Positions 36,007 through 50,035 of a stretch of 64,000 nucleotides of DNA are shown here, piece by piece. Position 1 is the stretch's first letter, and every line of letters starts with the position of its first letter. The stretch is from Hippophae tibetana. Lineage: Eukaryota; Streptophyta; Magnoliopsida; Rosales; Elaeagnaceae. Under the pieces are notes generated by a model. The model was given only the letters and a program-made list of their open reading frames with translations, was not told where the DNA came from and searched no databases. The translations under genes and the position numbers were made by a program. Location: assembly GCA_037013495.1 (NCBI GenBank), contig CM072801.1, forward strand, positions 73,455,816 through 73,519,815. Reading direction: 5' to 3'.

Positions 36007-39000
36007 TGACTCGTATATCGAAATGACTATTATAATATATCCAATCGAAACATGTTTCTATACATAAAAACACACTATAGCAGTAGTTTTTCAATTATAA
36101 TATTTTAACCCAGATTCCAACGTTTACACTACCTATACATGTCTTAAAATTTGGTCGCACCCTATTACCATGTTTTCTATTCTTGTTCTTTCGGATTCTA
36201 ATTCCTTCATCTTAACCATGTTTTGAAGCAATTCAACCTTGCTTATTCTTTGTGTTCCTAGGTACATATGTTGTCTGCGAAAAGGTTTTGCATTGTTTTG
36301 TATCATAGCCTTGGTTGATGAAAATGGTTTATCTATCTTTATTTTTCTATTGCTTGAAATTTAGATTTATAAAAATTTGTCCTTTGATTGTTTTCTGCTT
36401 TCTTAAGTAAGAAATCACGAAAAAAGAATTAAATTGTGTCCTTCAAGTGGAGTGTTTTCTTTCAATTTTGTTGTCATTCTTTTCCCATTTGAATTTCATT
36501 TCGTAGCTTTCCTTAGTTTCCCGGTATTTTTTTCTCGTTATTTCATTTTTGTGTTCGACCTATCTGTGTTTTTGAAAAAAGAAAGAAAGTTACTGCAGTT
36601 CACAACATCAAAACATAAAGAAGTTATCAATTGGGGTGGAAACTGTAAACTGTCATAACTTTTGACTCGTATATCGAAACCACTATTATAATATATCAAA
36701 TCGAAACATGTTTCCATAAATAAAAAACACACTATAGTAGTAGTTTTTCTATTCTCATATTTTAACCCAGATTCCATCGTTTACACTACTTATAGACGTC
36801 TTAAAATTTGGTCGCACCCTCTTACCTTGTTTTTTATTCTTGTTTTTTCGGATTCCAATTCCTTCATCTTAACCATGTTTTAAGCAATTCAACCTTGCTT
36901 ATTGTTTGTGTTCCTAGGTACATATGTTGTCCGCGAAAAGGATTTGCATTGTTTGGTATCATAGCCTTGGTTGTGGAAAATGGTTTATCTATATTTATTT
37001 ATCTATTTTTTGAATTTTAGACTTATAAAAATTTGTCCATTGATTGTATTCTGCTTTCTTAAGTCAGAAATCAGAAAAAATAGTTAAATTGTGTCCTTCA
37101 AATCGAGTGTTTTCTTTCAATTTTGTTGTCATTCTTTTCCTATTTGGATTTCATTTCGTAGCTTTCCTTAGTTTCACCGTATTTTTTTCTCGTTATTTCA
37201 TTTTTTGTGTTCAACATATCTATGTTTTTGAAAAAAGAAAAAAAGTTACTGCAGTTCACAATTTCAAAACAAAAAGAAGTTATCAATTTGGGTGGAAACT
37301 GTGAACTGTCATAACTTTTGACTCGTATATCGAAACGACTATTATAATATATCCAATCGAAACATGTTTCTATACATAAAAACACACTATAGCAGTAGTT
37401 TTTCTATTATAATATTTTAACCCAGATTCCAACGTTTACACTACTTATACATGTCTTAAAATTTGGTCGCACCCTATTACCATGTTTTCTATTCTTGTTC
37501 TTTCGGATTCTAATTCCTTCATCTTAACCATGTTTTGAAGCAATTCAACCTTGCTTATTCTTTGTGTTCCTAGGTACATATGTTGTCTGCGAAAAGGTTT
37601 TGCATTGTTTTGTATCATAGCCTTGGTTGATGAAAATGGTTTATCTATCTTTATTTTTCTATTGCTTGAAATTTAGATTTATAAATATTTGTCCTTTGAT
37701 TGTTTTCTGCTTTCTTAAGTAAGAAATCACGAAAAAAGAATTAAATTGTGTCCTTCAAGTGGAGTGTTTTCTTTCAATTTTGGTGTCATTCTTTTCCCAT
37801 TTGAATTTCATTTCGTAGCTTTACTTAGTTTCCCGGTATTTTTTTCTCGTTATTTCATTTTTGTGTTCGACCTATCTGTGTTTTTGAAAAATGAAAGAAA
37901 GTTACTGCAGTTCACAATATCAAAACATAAAGAAGTTATCAATTGGGGTGGAAACTGTAAACTGTCATAACTTTTGACTCGTATATCGAAACGACTATTA
38001 TAATATATCAAATCGAAACATGTTTCCATAAATAAAAAACACACTATAGTAGTAGTTTTTCTATTCTCATATTTTAACCCAGATTCCATTGTTTACACTA
38101 CTTATAGACGTCTTAAAATTTGGTCGCACCCTCTTACCTTGTTTTTTATTCTTGTTTTTTCGGATTCCAATTCCTTCATCTTAACCATGTTTTAAGCAAT
38201 TCAACCTTGCTTATTGTTTGTGTTCCTAGGTACATATGTTGTCCGCGAAAAGGATTTGCATTGTTTGGTATCATAGCCTTGGTTGTGGAAAATGGTTTAT
38301 CTATATTTATTTATCTATTTTTTGAATTTTAGACTTATAAAAATTTCTCCATTGATTGTTTTCTGCTTTCTTAAGTTAGAAATCAGAAAAAATAGTTAAA
38401 TTATGTCCTTCAAATCGAGTGTTTTCTTTCAATTTTGTTGTCATTCTTTTCCTATTTCGATTTCATTTCGTAGCTTTCCTTAGTTTCACCGTATTTTTTT
38501 CTCGTTATTTCATTTTTTGTGTTCAACATATCTATGTTTTTGAAAAAAGAAAAAAAGTTACTGCAGTTCACAATTTCAAAACAAAAAGAAGTTATCAATT
38601 TGGGTGGAAACTGTAAACTGTCATAACTTTTGACTCGTATATCGAAACGACTATTATAATATATCCAATCGAAACATGTTTCTATACATAAAAACACACT
38701 ATAGCAGTAGTTTTTCTATTATAATATTTTAACCCAGATTCCAACGTTTACACTACTTATACATGTCTTAAAATTTGGTCGCACCCTATTACTATGTTTT
38801 CTATTCTTGTTCTTTCGGATTCTAATTCCTTCATCTTAACCATGTTTTGAAGCAATTCAACCTTGCTTATTCTTTGTGTTCCTAGGTACATATGTTTTCT
38901 GCGAAAAGGTTTTGCATTGTTTTGTATCATAGCCTTGGTTGATGAAAATGGTTTATCTATCTTTATTTTTCTATTGCTTGAAATTTAGATTTATAAAAAT

Positions 39001-39941
39001 TTGTCCTTTGATTGTTTTCTGCTTTCTTAAGTAAGAAATCACGAAAAAAGAATTAAATTGTGTCCTTCAAGTGGAGTGTTTTCTTTCAATTTTGTTGTCA
39101 TTCTTTTCCCATTTGAATTTCATTTCGTAGCTTTCCTTAGTTTCCCGGTATTTTTTTCTCGTTATTTCATTTTTGTATTCGACCTATCTGTGTTTTTGAA
39201 AAAAGAAAGAAAGTTACTGCAGTTCACAATATCAAAACATAAAGAAGTTATCAATTGGGGTGGAAACTGTAAACTGTCATAACTTTTGACTCGTATATCG
39301 AAACGACTATTATAATATATCAAATCGAAACATGTTTCCATAAATAAAAAACACACTATAGTAGTAGTTTTTCTATTCTCATATTTTAACCCAGATTCCA
39401 TCGTTTACACTACTTATAGACGTCTTAAAATTTGGTCGCACCCTCTTACCTTGTTTTTTATTCTTGTTTTTTCGGATTCCAATTCTTTCATCTTAACCAT
39501 GTTTTAAGCAATTCAACCTTGCTTATTCTTTGTGTTCCTAGGTACATATGTTGTCCGCGAAAAGGATTTGCATTGTTTGGTATCATAGTCGTGGTTCCTG
39601 AAAATGGTTTATCTATATTTATTTATCTATTTTTTGAATTTTAGATTTATCAAAATTTGTCCTTTGATTGTTTTCTGCTTTCTTAAGTCAAAAATCAGAA
39701 AAAATAATTAAATTGTGTCCTTCAAGTCGAGTGTTTTCTTTCAATTTTGTTGTCATTCATTTCCTATTGGGATTTAATTTCGTGGCTTTCCTTAGTTTCA
39801 CCATATTTTTTTCTCGTTATTTCATTTTTGTGTTCAACCTATCTATGTTTTTGAAAAAAGAAAAAAGGTTACTGCAGTTCACAATTTCAAAACAAAAAGA
39901 AGTTATCAATTGGGCTTCAAACTGTAAACTGTCATAACTTT
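36007..39941 (+). repeat. Dimeric higher-order repeat, three B-A2 pairs
   Basis: Monomers at 36007, 37319 and 38631 are B and those at 36663, 37975 and 39287 are A2, with a 1,312-bp step between like monomers. The 3' parts of successive A2 members carry TTCAAATCGAGTG and CAATTTGGGTGG, as near 20.0-20.3 kb and 25.3-25.5 kb, linking these dimers to that earlier block. Confidence 0.85.
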
Positions 39942-41908
39942 TGACTCGTATATCGAAACGACTATAATAATATATCCAATCGAAACATGTTTCCATACAT
40001 AAAAAACACACTATAGCAGTAGTTTTTCTATTCTCATATTTTAACCCAGATTCCAACGTTTACACTACATATAGATGTCTTAAAATTTGGTCGCACCATA
40101 TTACCTTGTTTTCTATTCTTGTTCTTTCGGATTCCAATTCTATCATCTTGACCATGTTTTAAGAAATTCAACCTTGCTTATTCTTTGTGTTCCTAGGTAC
40201 ATATGTTGTCCGCGAAAAGGTTTTGCATTGTTTTGTATCATAGCCTTGGTTGCTGAAAATGGTTTATCTATCTTTATTTTTCTATTGCTTGAATTTTAGA
40301 TTTATAAAAATTTGTCCTTTGATTGTTTTCTGCTTTCTTAAGTAAGAAATCACGAAAAAAGAATTAAATTGTGTCCTTCAAGTGGAGTGTTTTCTTTCAA
40401 TTTTGTTGTCAATCTTTTCCCATTTGAATTTCATTTCGTAGCTTTCCTTAGTTTGCCGGTATTTTTTTCTCGTTAGTTCATTTTTGTGTTCAACCTATCT
40501 ATGTTTTTGAAAAAAGAAAGATGTTACTGCAGTTCACAATTTCAAAACAAAAAGAAGTTATCAATTGTGGTTGACACTATAAACTGTCATAACTTTTGAC
40601 TCGTATATCGAAACGACTAGTATAATATATCAAATCCAAACATGTTTCCATAAATAAAAAACACACTATAGTAGTAGTTTTTCTATTCTCATATTTTAAC
40701 CCAGATTCCATCGTTTACACTACTTATAGACGTCTTAAAATTTGGTCGCACCCTATTACCTTGTATTCTATTCTTGTTCTTTCGAATTCCAATTCTATCA
40801 TCTTAACCATGTTTTAAGCAATTCAACCTTTCTTATTCTTTGTATTCATAGGTACATATGTTGTCCGCGAAAAGGTTTTGCATTGTTTTGTATCATAGCC
40901 TTGGTTGCTGAAAATGGTTTATCTATCTTTATTTTTCTATTGCTTGAATTTTAGATTTATAAAAATTTGTCCTTTGATTGTTTTCTGCTTTCTTAAGTGA
41001 GAAATCACGAAAAGAGAATTAAATTGTGTCCTTCAAGTGGAGTGTTTTCTTTCTATTTTGTTGTCATTCTTTTCCTATTTGAATTTCATTTCGTAGCTTT
41101 CCTTAGTTTCACGGTATTTTTTTCTCGTTATTTCATTTTTGTGTTCAACATATCTCTGTTTTTGAAAAAAGAAAGAAAGTTACTGCAGTTCACAATTTCA
41201 AAACAAAAAGAAGTTATCAATTGTGGTTGACACTGTAAACTGTCATAACTTTTGACTCGTATATCGAAACGACTATTATAATATATCAAATCGAAACATG
41301 TTTCCATAAATAAAAAACACACTATAGTAGTAGTTTTTCTATTCTCATATTTTAACCCAGATTCCATCGTTTACACTACTTATAGACGTCTTAAAATTTG
41401 GTCGCACCCTATTACCTTGTATTCTATTCTTGTTCTTTCGAATTCCAATTCTATCATCTTAACCATGTTTTAAGCAATTCAACCTTTCTTATTCTTTGTA
41501 TTCATAGGTACATATGTTGTCCGCGAAAAGGTTTTGCATTGTTTTGTATCATAGCCTTGGTTGCTGAAAATGGTTTATATATCTTTATTTTTCTATTGCT
41601 TGAATTTTAGAATTATAAAAATTTGTCCTTTGATTGTTTTCTGCTTTCTTAAGTGAGAAATCACGAAAAAAGAATTAAATTATGTCCTTCAAGTGGAGTG
41701 TTTTCTTTCAATTTTGTTGTCATTCTTTTCCTATTTGGATTTAATTTCGTGGCTTTCCTTAGTTTCACCGTATTTTTTTCTGGTTATTTCATTTTTGTGT
41801 TCAACCTATCTATGTTTTTGAAAAAAGAAAGAAAGTTACTGCAGTTCACAATTTCAAAACAAAAAGAAGTTATCAATTGTGGTTGACACTGTAAACTGTC
41901 ATAACTTT
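39287..41908 (+). repeat. Four-monomer relative of 29452-32070, leading into type C
   Basis: It matches 29452-32070 at an offset of 9,835 bp for much of its length: AAAAAAGGTTACTGCAG, GACTATAATAATATATCC, GAAAGATGTTACTGC, CTTGTATTCTATTC, TTTCGAATTCC and TTTGTATTCATAGG. Differences include ACCATATTACCTTG here against ACCCTATTACCATG, and CGTTAGTTCA near 40473. Fifteen monomers is three times the 5-monomer unit, so a 5-monomer register may have extended further before the 3- and 2-monomer blocks were inserted or converted. Confidence 0.65.
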
Positions 41909-44900
41909 TGACTCGTATATCGAAACGACTATTATATTATATCCAATTGAAACATGTTTCCATACATAAAAAACACACTATAGTAGTAGTTTTTCTATTC
42001 TCATATTTTAACTCAGATTCCAACGTTTACACTACATATAGATGTCTTAAAATTTGGTCGCACCATATTACCTTGTTTTCTATTCTTGTTCTTTCGGATT
42101 CCAATTCTATCATCTTAACCATGTTTTAAGAAATTCAACCTTTCTTATTCTTTGTGATCCTAGGTACATATGTTGTCCGCGAAAAGGTTTTGCATTGTTT
42201 TGTATCATAGCCTTGGTTGCTGAAAATGGTTTATCTATCTTTATTTTTCTATTGCTTGAATTTTAGAATTATAAAAATTTGTCCTTTGATTGTTTTCTGC
42301 TTTCTAAAGTGAGAAATCACGAAAAAACAATTAAATTGTGTCCTTCACGTGGAGTATTTTCTTTCTATTTTGTTGTCATTCTTTTCCTATTTGAATTTGA
42401 TTTCGTAGCTTTCCTTAGTTTCACGGTATTTTTTTCTCGTTATTTCATTTTTGTGTTCAACCTATCTATGTTTTTGAAAAAAGAAAGAAGGTTACTGCAG
42501 TTCACAATTTTAAAACAAAAAGAAGTTATCAATTGTGGTTGAAACTGTAAACTGTCATAACTTTTGACTCGTAAATCGAAACAACTATTATAATATATCA
42601 AATCGAAACATGTTTCTATACATAAAAACACACTATAGCAGAAGTTTTTCTATTCTCATATTTTAACCCAGATTCCATCGATTACACTACTTATAGACGT
42701 CTTAAAATTTGGTCGCACCATATTACCTTGTTTTCTATTCTTGTTCTTTCGGATTCCAATTCTATCATCTTAACCATGTTTTAAGAAATTCAACCTTTCT
42801 TATTCTTTGTGTTCCTAGGTACATATGTTGTCCGCGAAAAGGTTTTGCATTGTTTTGTATCATAGCCTTGGTTGCTGAAAATGGTTTATCTATATTTATT
42901 TTTCTATTGCTTGAATTTTAGAATTATAAAAATTTGTCCTTTGATTGTTTTCTGCTTTCTTAAGTGAGAAATCAGGAAAAAATAATTAAATTGTGTCCTT
43001 CAAGTGGAGTGTTTTCTTTCAATTTTGTTGTCATTCTCTTCCCATTTGAATTTCATTTCGTAGCTTTCCTTAGTTTCACGGTATTTTTTTCTCGTTATTT
43101 CATTTTTGTGTTCAACCTATCTATGTTTTTGAAAAAAGAAAGAAAGTTACTGCAGTTCACAATTTCAAAACAAAAAGAAGTTATCAATTGTGGTTGACAC
43201 TGTAAACTGTCATAACTTTTGACTCGTATATCGAAACGACTATTATAATATATCAAATCGAAACATGTTTCCATAAATAAAAAACACACTATAGTAGTAG
43301 TTTTTCTATTCTCATATTTTAACCCAGGTTCCATCGTTTACACTACTTATAGACGTCTTAAAATTTGGTCGCACCATATTACCTTGTTTTCTATTCTTGT
43401 TCTTTCGGATTCCAATTCTATCATCTTAACCATGTTTTAAGAAATTCAACCTTTCTTATTCTTTGTGTTCCTAGGTACATATGTTGTCCGCGAAAAGGTT
43501 TTGCATTGTTTTGTATCATAGCCTTGGTTGCTGAAAATGGTTTATCTATATTTATTTTTCTATTGCTTGAATTTTAGAATTATAAAAATTTGTCCTTTGA
43601 TTGTTTTCTGCTTTCTTAAGTGAGAAATCAGGAAAAAATAATTAAATTGTGTCCTTCAAGTGGAGTGTTTTCTTTCAATTTTGTTGTCATTCTCTTCCCA
43701 TTTGAATTTCATTTCGTAGCTTTCCTTAGTTTCACGGTATTTTTTTCTCGTTATTTCATTTTTGTGTTCAACCTATCTATGTTTTTGAAAAAAGAAAGAA
43801 AGTTACTGCAGTTCACAATTTCAAAACAAAAAGAAGTTATCAATTGTGGTTGACACTGTAAACTGTCATAACTTTTGACTCGTATATCGAAACGACTATT
43901 ATAATATATCAAATCGAAACATGTTTCCATAAATAAAAAACACACTATAGTAGTAGTTTTTCTATTCTCATATTTTAACCCAGGTTCCATCGTTTACACT
44001 ACTTATAGACGTCTTAAAATTTGGTCGCACCATATTACCTTGTTTTCTATTCTTGTTCTTTCGGATTCCAATTCTATCATCTTAACCATGTTTTAAGAAA
44101 TTCAACCTTTCTTATTCTTTGTGTTCCTAGGTACATATGTTGTCCGCGAAAAGGTTTTGCATTGTTTTGTATCATAGCCTTGGTTGCTGAAAATGGTTTA
44201 TCTATCTTTATTTTTCTATTGCTTGAATTTTAGATTTATAAAAATTTGTCCTTTGATTGTTTTCTGCTTTCTTAAGTTAGAAATCACGAAAAAAGAATTA
44301 AATTGTGTCCTTCAAGTGGAGTGTTTTCTTTCTATTTTGTTGTCATTCTTTTCCTATTGGAATTTCATTTCGTAGCTTTCCTTAGTTTCTCGGTATTTGT
44401 TTCTCGTTATTTCATTTTTGTGTTCAACCTATCTATGTTTTTGAAAAAAGAAAGAAAGTTACTGCAGTTCACAATTTTAAAACAAAAAGAAGTTATCAAT
44501 TGTGGTTGACACTGTAAACTGTCATAACTTTTGGCTCGTATATCGAAATGACTATTATAATATATCCAATCGAAACATGTTTCCATAAATAAAAAACACA
44601 CTATAGTAGTAGTTTTTCTATTCTCATATTTTAACCCAGATTCCATCGATTACACTACTTATAGACGTCTTAAAATTTGGTCGCACCATATTACCTTGTT
44701 TTCTATTCTTGTTCTTTCGGATTCCAATTCTATCATCTTAACCATGTTTTAAGAAATTCAACCTTTCTTATTCTTTGTGTTCCTAGGTACATATGTTGTC
44801 CGCGAAAAGGATTTGCATTGTTTTGTATCATAGCCTTGGTTGCTGAAAATGGTTTATCTATCTTTATTTTTCTATTGCTTGAATTTTAGAATTATAAAAA

Positions 44901-47154
44901 TTTGTCCTTTGATTGTTTTCTGCTTTCTTAAGTGAGAAATCAGGAAAAAATAATTAAATGTTGTCCTTCAAGTGGAGTGTTTTCTTTCAATTTTGTTGTC
45001 ATTCTCTTCCCATTTGAATTTCATTTCGTAGCTTTCCTTAGTTTCACGGTATTTTTTTCTCGTTATTTCATTTTTGTGTTCAACCTATCTATGTTTTTGA
45101 AAAAAGAAAGAAAGTTACTGCAGTTCACAATTTCAAAACAAAAAGAAGTTATCAATTGTGGTTGACACTGTAAACTGTCATTACTTTTGACTCGTATATC
45201 GAAACGACTATTATAATATATCAAATCGAAACATGTTTCCATAAATAAAAAACACACTATAGTAGTAGTTTTTCTATTCTCATATTTTAACCCAGGTTCC
45301 ATCGTTTACACTACTTATAGACGTCTTAAAATTTGGTCGCACCATATTACCTTGTTTTCTATTCTTGTTCTTTCGGATTCCAATTCTATCATCTTAACCA
45401 TGTTTTAAGAAATTCAACCTTTCTTATTCTTTGTGTTCCTAGGTACATATGTTGTCCGCGAAAAGGTTTTGCATTGTTTTGTATCATAGCCTTGGTTGCT
45501 GAAAATGGTTTATCTATCTTTATTTTTCTATTGCTTGAATTTTAGAATTATAAAAATTTGTCCTTTGATTGTTTTCTGCTTTCTAAAGTGAGAAATCACG
45601 AAAAAACAATTAAATTGTGTCCTTCACGTGGAGTATTTTCTTTCTATTTTGTTGTCATTCTTTTCCTATTTGAATTTGATTTCGTAGCTTTCCTTAGTTT
45701 CACGGTATTTTTTTCTCGTTATTTCATTTTTGTGTTCAACCTATCTATGTTTTTGAAAAAAGAAAGAAGGTTACTGCAGTTCACAATTTTAAAACAAAAA
45801 GAAGTTATCAATTGTGGTTGAAACTGTAAACTGTCATAACTTTTGACTCGTAAATCGAAACGACTATTATAATATATCAAATCGAAACATGTTTCTATAC
45901 ATAAAAACACACTATAGGAGTAGTTTTTCTATTCTCATATTTTAACCCAGATTCCATCGATTACACTACTTATAGACGTCTTAAAATTTGGTCGCACCAT
46001 ATTACCTTGTTTTCTATTCTTGTTCTTTCGGATTCCAATTCTATCATCTTAACCATGTTTTAAGAAATTCAACCTTTCTTATTCTTTGTGTTCCTAGGTA
46101 CATATGTTGTCCGCGAAAAGGTTTTGCATTGTTTTGTATCATAGCCTTGGTTGCTGAAAATGGTTTATCTATCTTTATTTTTCTATTGCTTGAATTTTAG
46201 AATTATAAAAATTTGTCCTTTGATTGTTTTCTGCTTTCTTAAGTGAGAAATCAGGAAAAAATAATTAAATTGTGTCCTTCAAGTGGAGTGTTTTCTTTCA
46301 ATTTTGTTGTCATTCTCTTCCCATTTGAATTTCATTTCGTAGCTTTCCTTAGTTTCACGGTATTTTTTTCTCGTTATTTCATTTTTGTGTTCAACCTATC
46401 TATGTGTTTGAAAAAAGAAAGAAAGTTACTGCAGTTCACAATTTCAAAACAAAAAGAAGTTATCAATTGTGGTTGACACTGTAAACTGTGATAACTTTTG
46501 ACTCGTATATCGAAACGACTATTATAATATATCAAATCGAAACATGTTTCCATAAATAAAAAACACACTATAGTAGTAGTTTTTCTATTCTCATATTTTA
46601 ACCCAGGTTCCATCGTTTACACTACTTATAGACGTCTTAAAATTTGGTCGCACCATATTACCTTGTTTTCTATTCTTGTTCTTTCGGATTCCAATTCTAT
46701 CATCTTAACCATGTTTTAAGAAATTCAACCTTTCTTATTCTTTGTGTTCCTAGGTACATATGTTGTCCGCGAAAAGGTTTTGCATTGTTTTGTATCATAG
46801 CCTTGGTTGCTAAAAATGGTTTATCTATCTTTATTTTTCTATTGCTTGAATTTTAGAATTATAAAAATTTGTCCTTTGATTGTTTTCTGCTTTCTAAAGT
46901 GAGAAATCACGAAAAAACAATTAAATTGTGTCCTTCACGTGGAGTATTTTCTTTCTATTTTGTTGTCATTCTTTTCCTATTTGAATTTCATTTCGTAGCT
47001 TTCCTTAGTTTCACGGTATTTTTTTCTCGTTATTTCATTTTTATGTTCAACCTATCTATGTTTTTGAAAAAAGAAAGAAGGTTACTACAGTTCACAATTT
47101 TAAAACAAAAAGAAGTTATCAATTGGGGTTGAAACTGTAAACTATCATAACTTT
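41253..47154 (+). repeat. Array domain III: type C monomers, 655-656 bp
   Basis: Type C is marked by ACCATATTACCTTG or CCCTATTACCTTG, AAGAAATTCAACCTTTC, AAAAGGTTTTGC, TTGAATTTTAGAATTATA, AAGTGAGAAATCA and TCAATTGTGGTTGACAC. By their 3' halves, monomers 65-72 follow the pattern X,Y,Y,Z,Y,X,Y,X. X has CTAAAGTGAG, AACAATTAAATTG and TTCACGTGGAGTA. Y has ATCAGGAAAAAATAATT. Z has TCTCGGTATTTGTTTC. X units start their diagnostic part near 42279, 45558 and 46869, that is 5 and then 2 monomers apart. Confidence 0.8.
42680..44196 (+). repeat. Adjacent near-identical monomers
   Basis: Comparing 42,680-43,540 with 43,336-44,196 (step 656 bp) I found no difference. On the left the copies separate at CCATCGATTACAC against CCATCGTTTACAC. 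On the right they separate at TCTATATTTATTT against TCTATCTTTATTT. This is the clearest single-monomer tandem duplication in the window and must be recent. Confidence 0.8.
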
Positions 47155-50035
47155 TGACTCGTAAATCGAAACGACTATTATAATATATCAAATCGAAACA
47201 TGTTTCTATACATAAAAACACACTATAGCAGTAGTTTTTCAATTCTCATATTTTAACCCAGATTCCATCGTTTACACTACTTATAGACGTCTTAAAATTT
47301 GGTCGCACCCTATTACCTTATTTTCTATTCTTGTTCTTTCGGATTCCAATTCTATCATCTTAACCATGTTTTAAGCAATTCAACGTTTCTTATTCTTTGT
47401 GTTCCAAGGTACATATGTTGTCCGCGAAAAGGATTTGCATTGTTTGGTATCATAGCCTTGGTTGCAGAAAATGGTTTATCTATCTTTATTTTTCTATTGT
47501 TTGAATTTTAGATTTATAAAAATTTGTCCTTTGATTGTTTTGTGCTTTCTTAAGTGAGAAATCACGAAAAAAGAATTAAATTGTGTCCTTCAAGTGGAGT
47601 GTTTTCTTTCTATTTTGTTGTCATTCTTTTCCTATTTGAATTTCATTTCGTAGCTTTCCTTAGTTTCTCGGTATTTGTTTCTCGTTATTTCATTTTTGTG
47701 TTCAACCTATCTATGTTTTTGAAAAAAGAAAGAAGGTTACTGCAGTTCACAATTTTAAAACAAAAAGAAGTTATCAATTGTGGTTGACACTGTAAACTGT
47801 CATAACTTTTGACTCGTATATCGAAACTACTATTATTATATATCAAATCGAAACATGTTTCCATACATAAAAAGCACACTATAGTAGTAGTTTTTCTATT
47901 ATCAAATTTTTACCCAGATTCCATCGTTTACACTACTTATAGACGTCTTAAAATTTGGTCGCACCCTATTACCTTTTTTTGTGTTCTTGTTCTTTCGAAT
48001 TCCAATTCTATCATCTTAACCATGTTTTAAGCAATTCAACCTTTCTTATTCTTTGTGTTCATAGGTACATATGTTGTTCGCGAAAAGGATTTGCATTGTT
48101 TGGTATCATAGCCTTGGTTGCTGAAAATGGTTTATCTATCCTTATTTATCTATTTTTTGAATTTTAGATTTATAAAAATTTGTGATTTGATTGTTTTCTG
48201 CTTTCTTAAGTCAGATATCACGAAAAAAGAATTAAATTGTGTCCTTCAAGTGGAGTGTTTTCTTTCAATTTTGGTGTCATTCTTTTCCCATTTGAATTTC
48301 ATTTCGTAGCTTTCCTTAGTTTCCCGGTATTTTTTTCTCGTTATTTCATTTTTGTGTTCGACCTATCTGTGTTTTTGAAAAATGAAAGAAAGTTACTGCA
48401 GTTCACAATATCAAAACATAAAGAAGTTATCAATTGGGGTGGAAACTGTAAACTGTCATAACTTTTGACTCGTATATCGAAACGACTATTATAATATATC
48501 CAATCGAAACATGTTTCCATACATAAAAAACACACTATAGCAGTAGTTTTTCTATTCTCATATTTTAAACCAGATTCCAATGTTTACACTACATATAGAT
48601 GTCTTAAAATTTGATCGCACCCTATTACCATGTTTTCTATTCTTGTTCTTTCGGATTCCAATTCTATCATCTTGACCATGTTTTAAGAAATTCAACCTTG
48701 CTTATTCTTTGTGTTCCTAGGTACATATGTTGTCAGCGAAAAGGTTTTGCATTGTTTTATATCATAGCCTTGGTTGCTGAAAATTGTTTATCTATCTTTA
48801 TTTTTCTATTGTTTGAATTTTAGAATTATAAAAATTTGTCCTTTGATTGTTTTCTGCTTTCTTAAGTGAGAAATCACGAAAAAAGAATTAAATTGTGTCT
48901 TTCAAGTGGAGTATTTTCTTTCAATTTTGTTGTCATTCTTTTCCTATTTGGATTTCATTTCGTAGCTTTCCTTAGTTTCACGGTATTTTTTTCTCGTTAT
49001 TTCATTTTTATGTTCAACCTATCTATGTTTTTGAAAAAAACAAGATAGTTACTACAATTCACAATTTCAAAACAAAAAGAAGTTATCAATTGGGGTTGAA
49101 ACTGTAAACTGTCAAAACTTTTGACTCGTATATCGAAACTACTATTATTATATATCAAATCGAAACATGTTTCCATACATAAAAAGCACACTATAGTAGT
49201 AGTTTTTCTATTATCAAATTTTTACCCAGATTCCATCGTTTACACTACTTATAGACGTCTTAAAATTTGGTCGCACCCTATTACCTTGTATTCTATTCTT
49301 GTTCTTTCGGATTCCAATTCTTTCATCTTAATCATGTTTTAAGAAATTCAACCTTTCTTATTCTTTGTGTTGCTAGGTACATATGTTGTCCGCGAAAAGG
49401 TTTTGCATTGTTTTGTATCATAGCCTTGGTTGCTGAAAATGGTTTATCTATCTTTATTTTTCTATTGCTTGAATTTTAGATTTATAAAAATTTGTCCTTT
49501 GATTGTTTTCTGCTTTCTTAAGTTAGAAATCACGAAAAAAGAATTAAATTGTGTCCTTCAAGTGGAGTGTTTTCTTTCTATTTTGTTGTCATTCTTTTCC
49601 TATTCGAATTTCATTTCGTAGCTTTCGTTAGTTTCACGGTATTTTTTTTTCGTTATTTCATTTTTGTGTTCAACCTATCTATGTTTTTGAAAAAAGAAAG
49701 AAAGTTACTGCAGTTCACAATTTCAAAACAAAAAGAAGTTATCAATTGTGGTTGACACTGTAAACTGTCATAACTTTTGACTCGTATATCGAAACGACTA
49801 TTATAATATATCAAATCAAAACATGTTTCTATACATAAAAACACACTATAGTAGTAGTTTTTCTATTATAATATTTTAACCCAGATTCCATCGTTTACAC
49901 TACTTATAAACGTCTTAAAATTTGGTCGCACCCTCTTACCTTGTTTTTTATTCTTGTTTTTTCGTATTCCAATTCCTTCATCTTAACCATGTTTTGAAGC
50001 AATTCAACCTTGCTTATTCTTTGTGTTCCTAGGAT
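47155..50035 (+). repeat. Mosaic zone between domains III and V
   Basis: Monomers 73-77 mix markers. The one at 47155 is A1-like with TTCCAAGGTAC. The one at 47810 has CCTTTTTTTGTGTTCTTG. The one at 48466 is C-like with TTGTCAGCGAAAAGG. The one at 49122 has a CTTAATCATG variant. The one at 49778 is A2-like with CTAGGATCATATG. Parts of 47955-49340 recur at 51234-52620 (offset 3,279 bp, 5 monomers), and 48611-48740 recurs near 50578 (offset 1,967 bp, 3 monomers). Confidence 0.7.
48232..48460 (+). repeat. Segment sharing rare variants with 37741-37969
   Basis: Two uncommon changes occur together in both places and, as far as I can see, nowhere else: TTTTGGTGTCATTC (for TTTTGTTGTCATTC) and TTGAAAAATGAAAG (for TTGAAAAAAGAAAG). 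The distance is 10,491 bp (16 monomers), and the surrounding type B body fits the B/A2 block at 37.3-38.6 kb better than its own C-rich surroundings. A conversion tract or transplanted segment is likely. The source copy has CTTTACTTAG where this one has CTTTCCTTAG. Confidence 0.7.
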
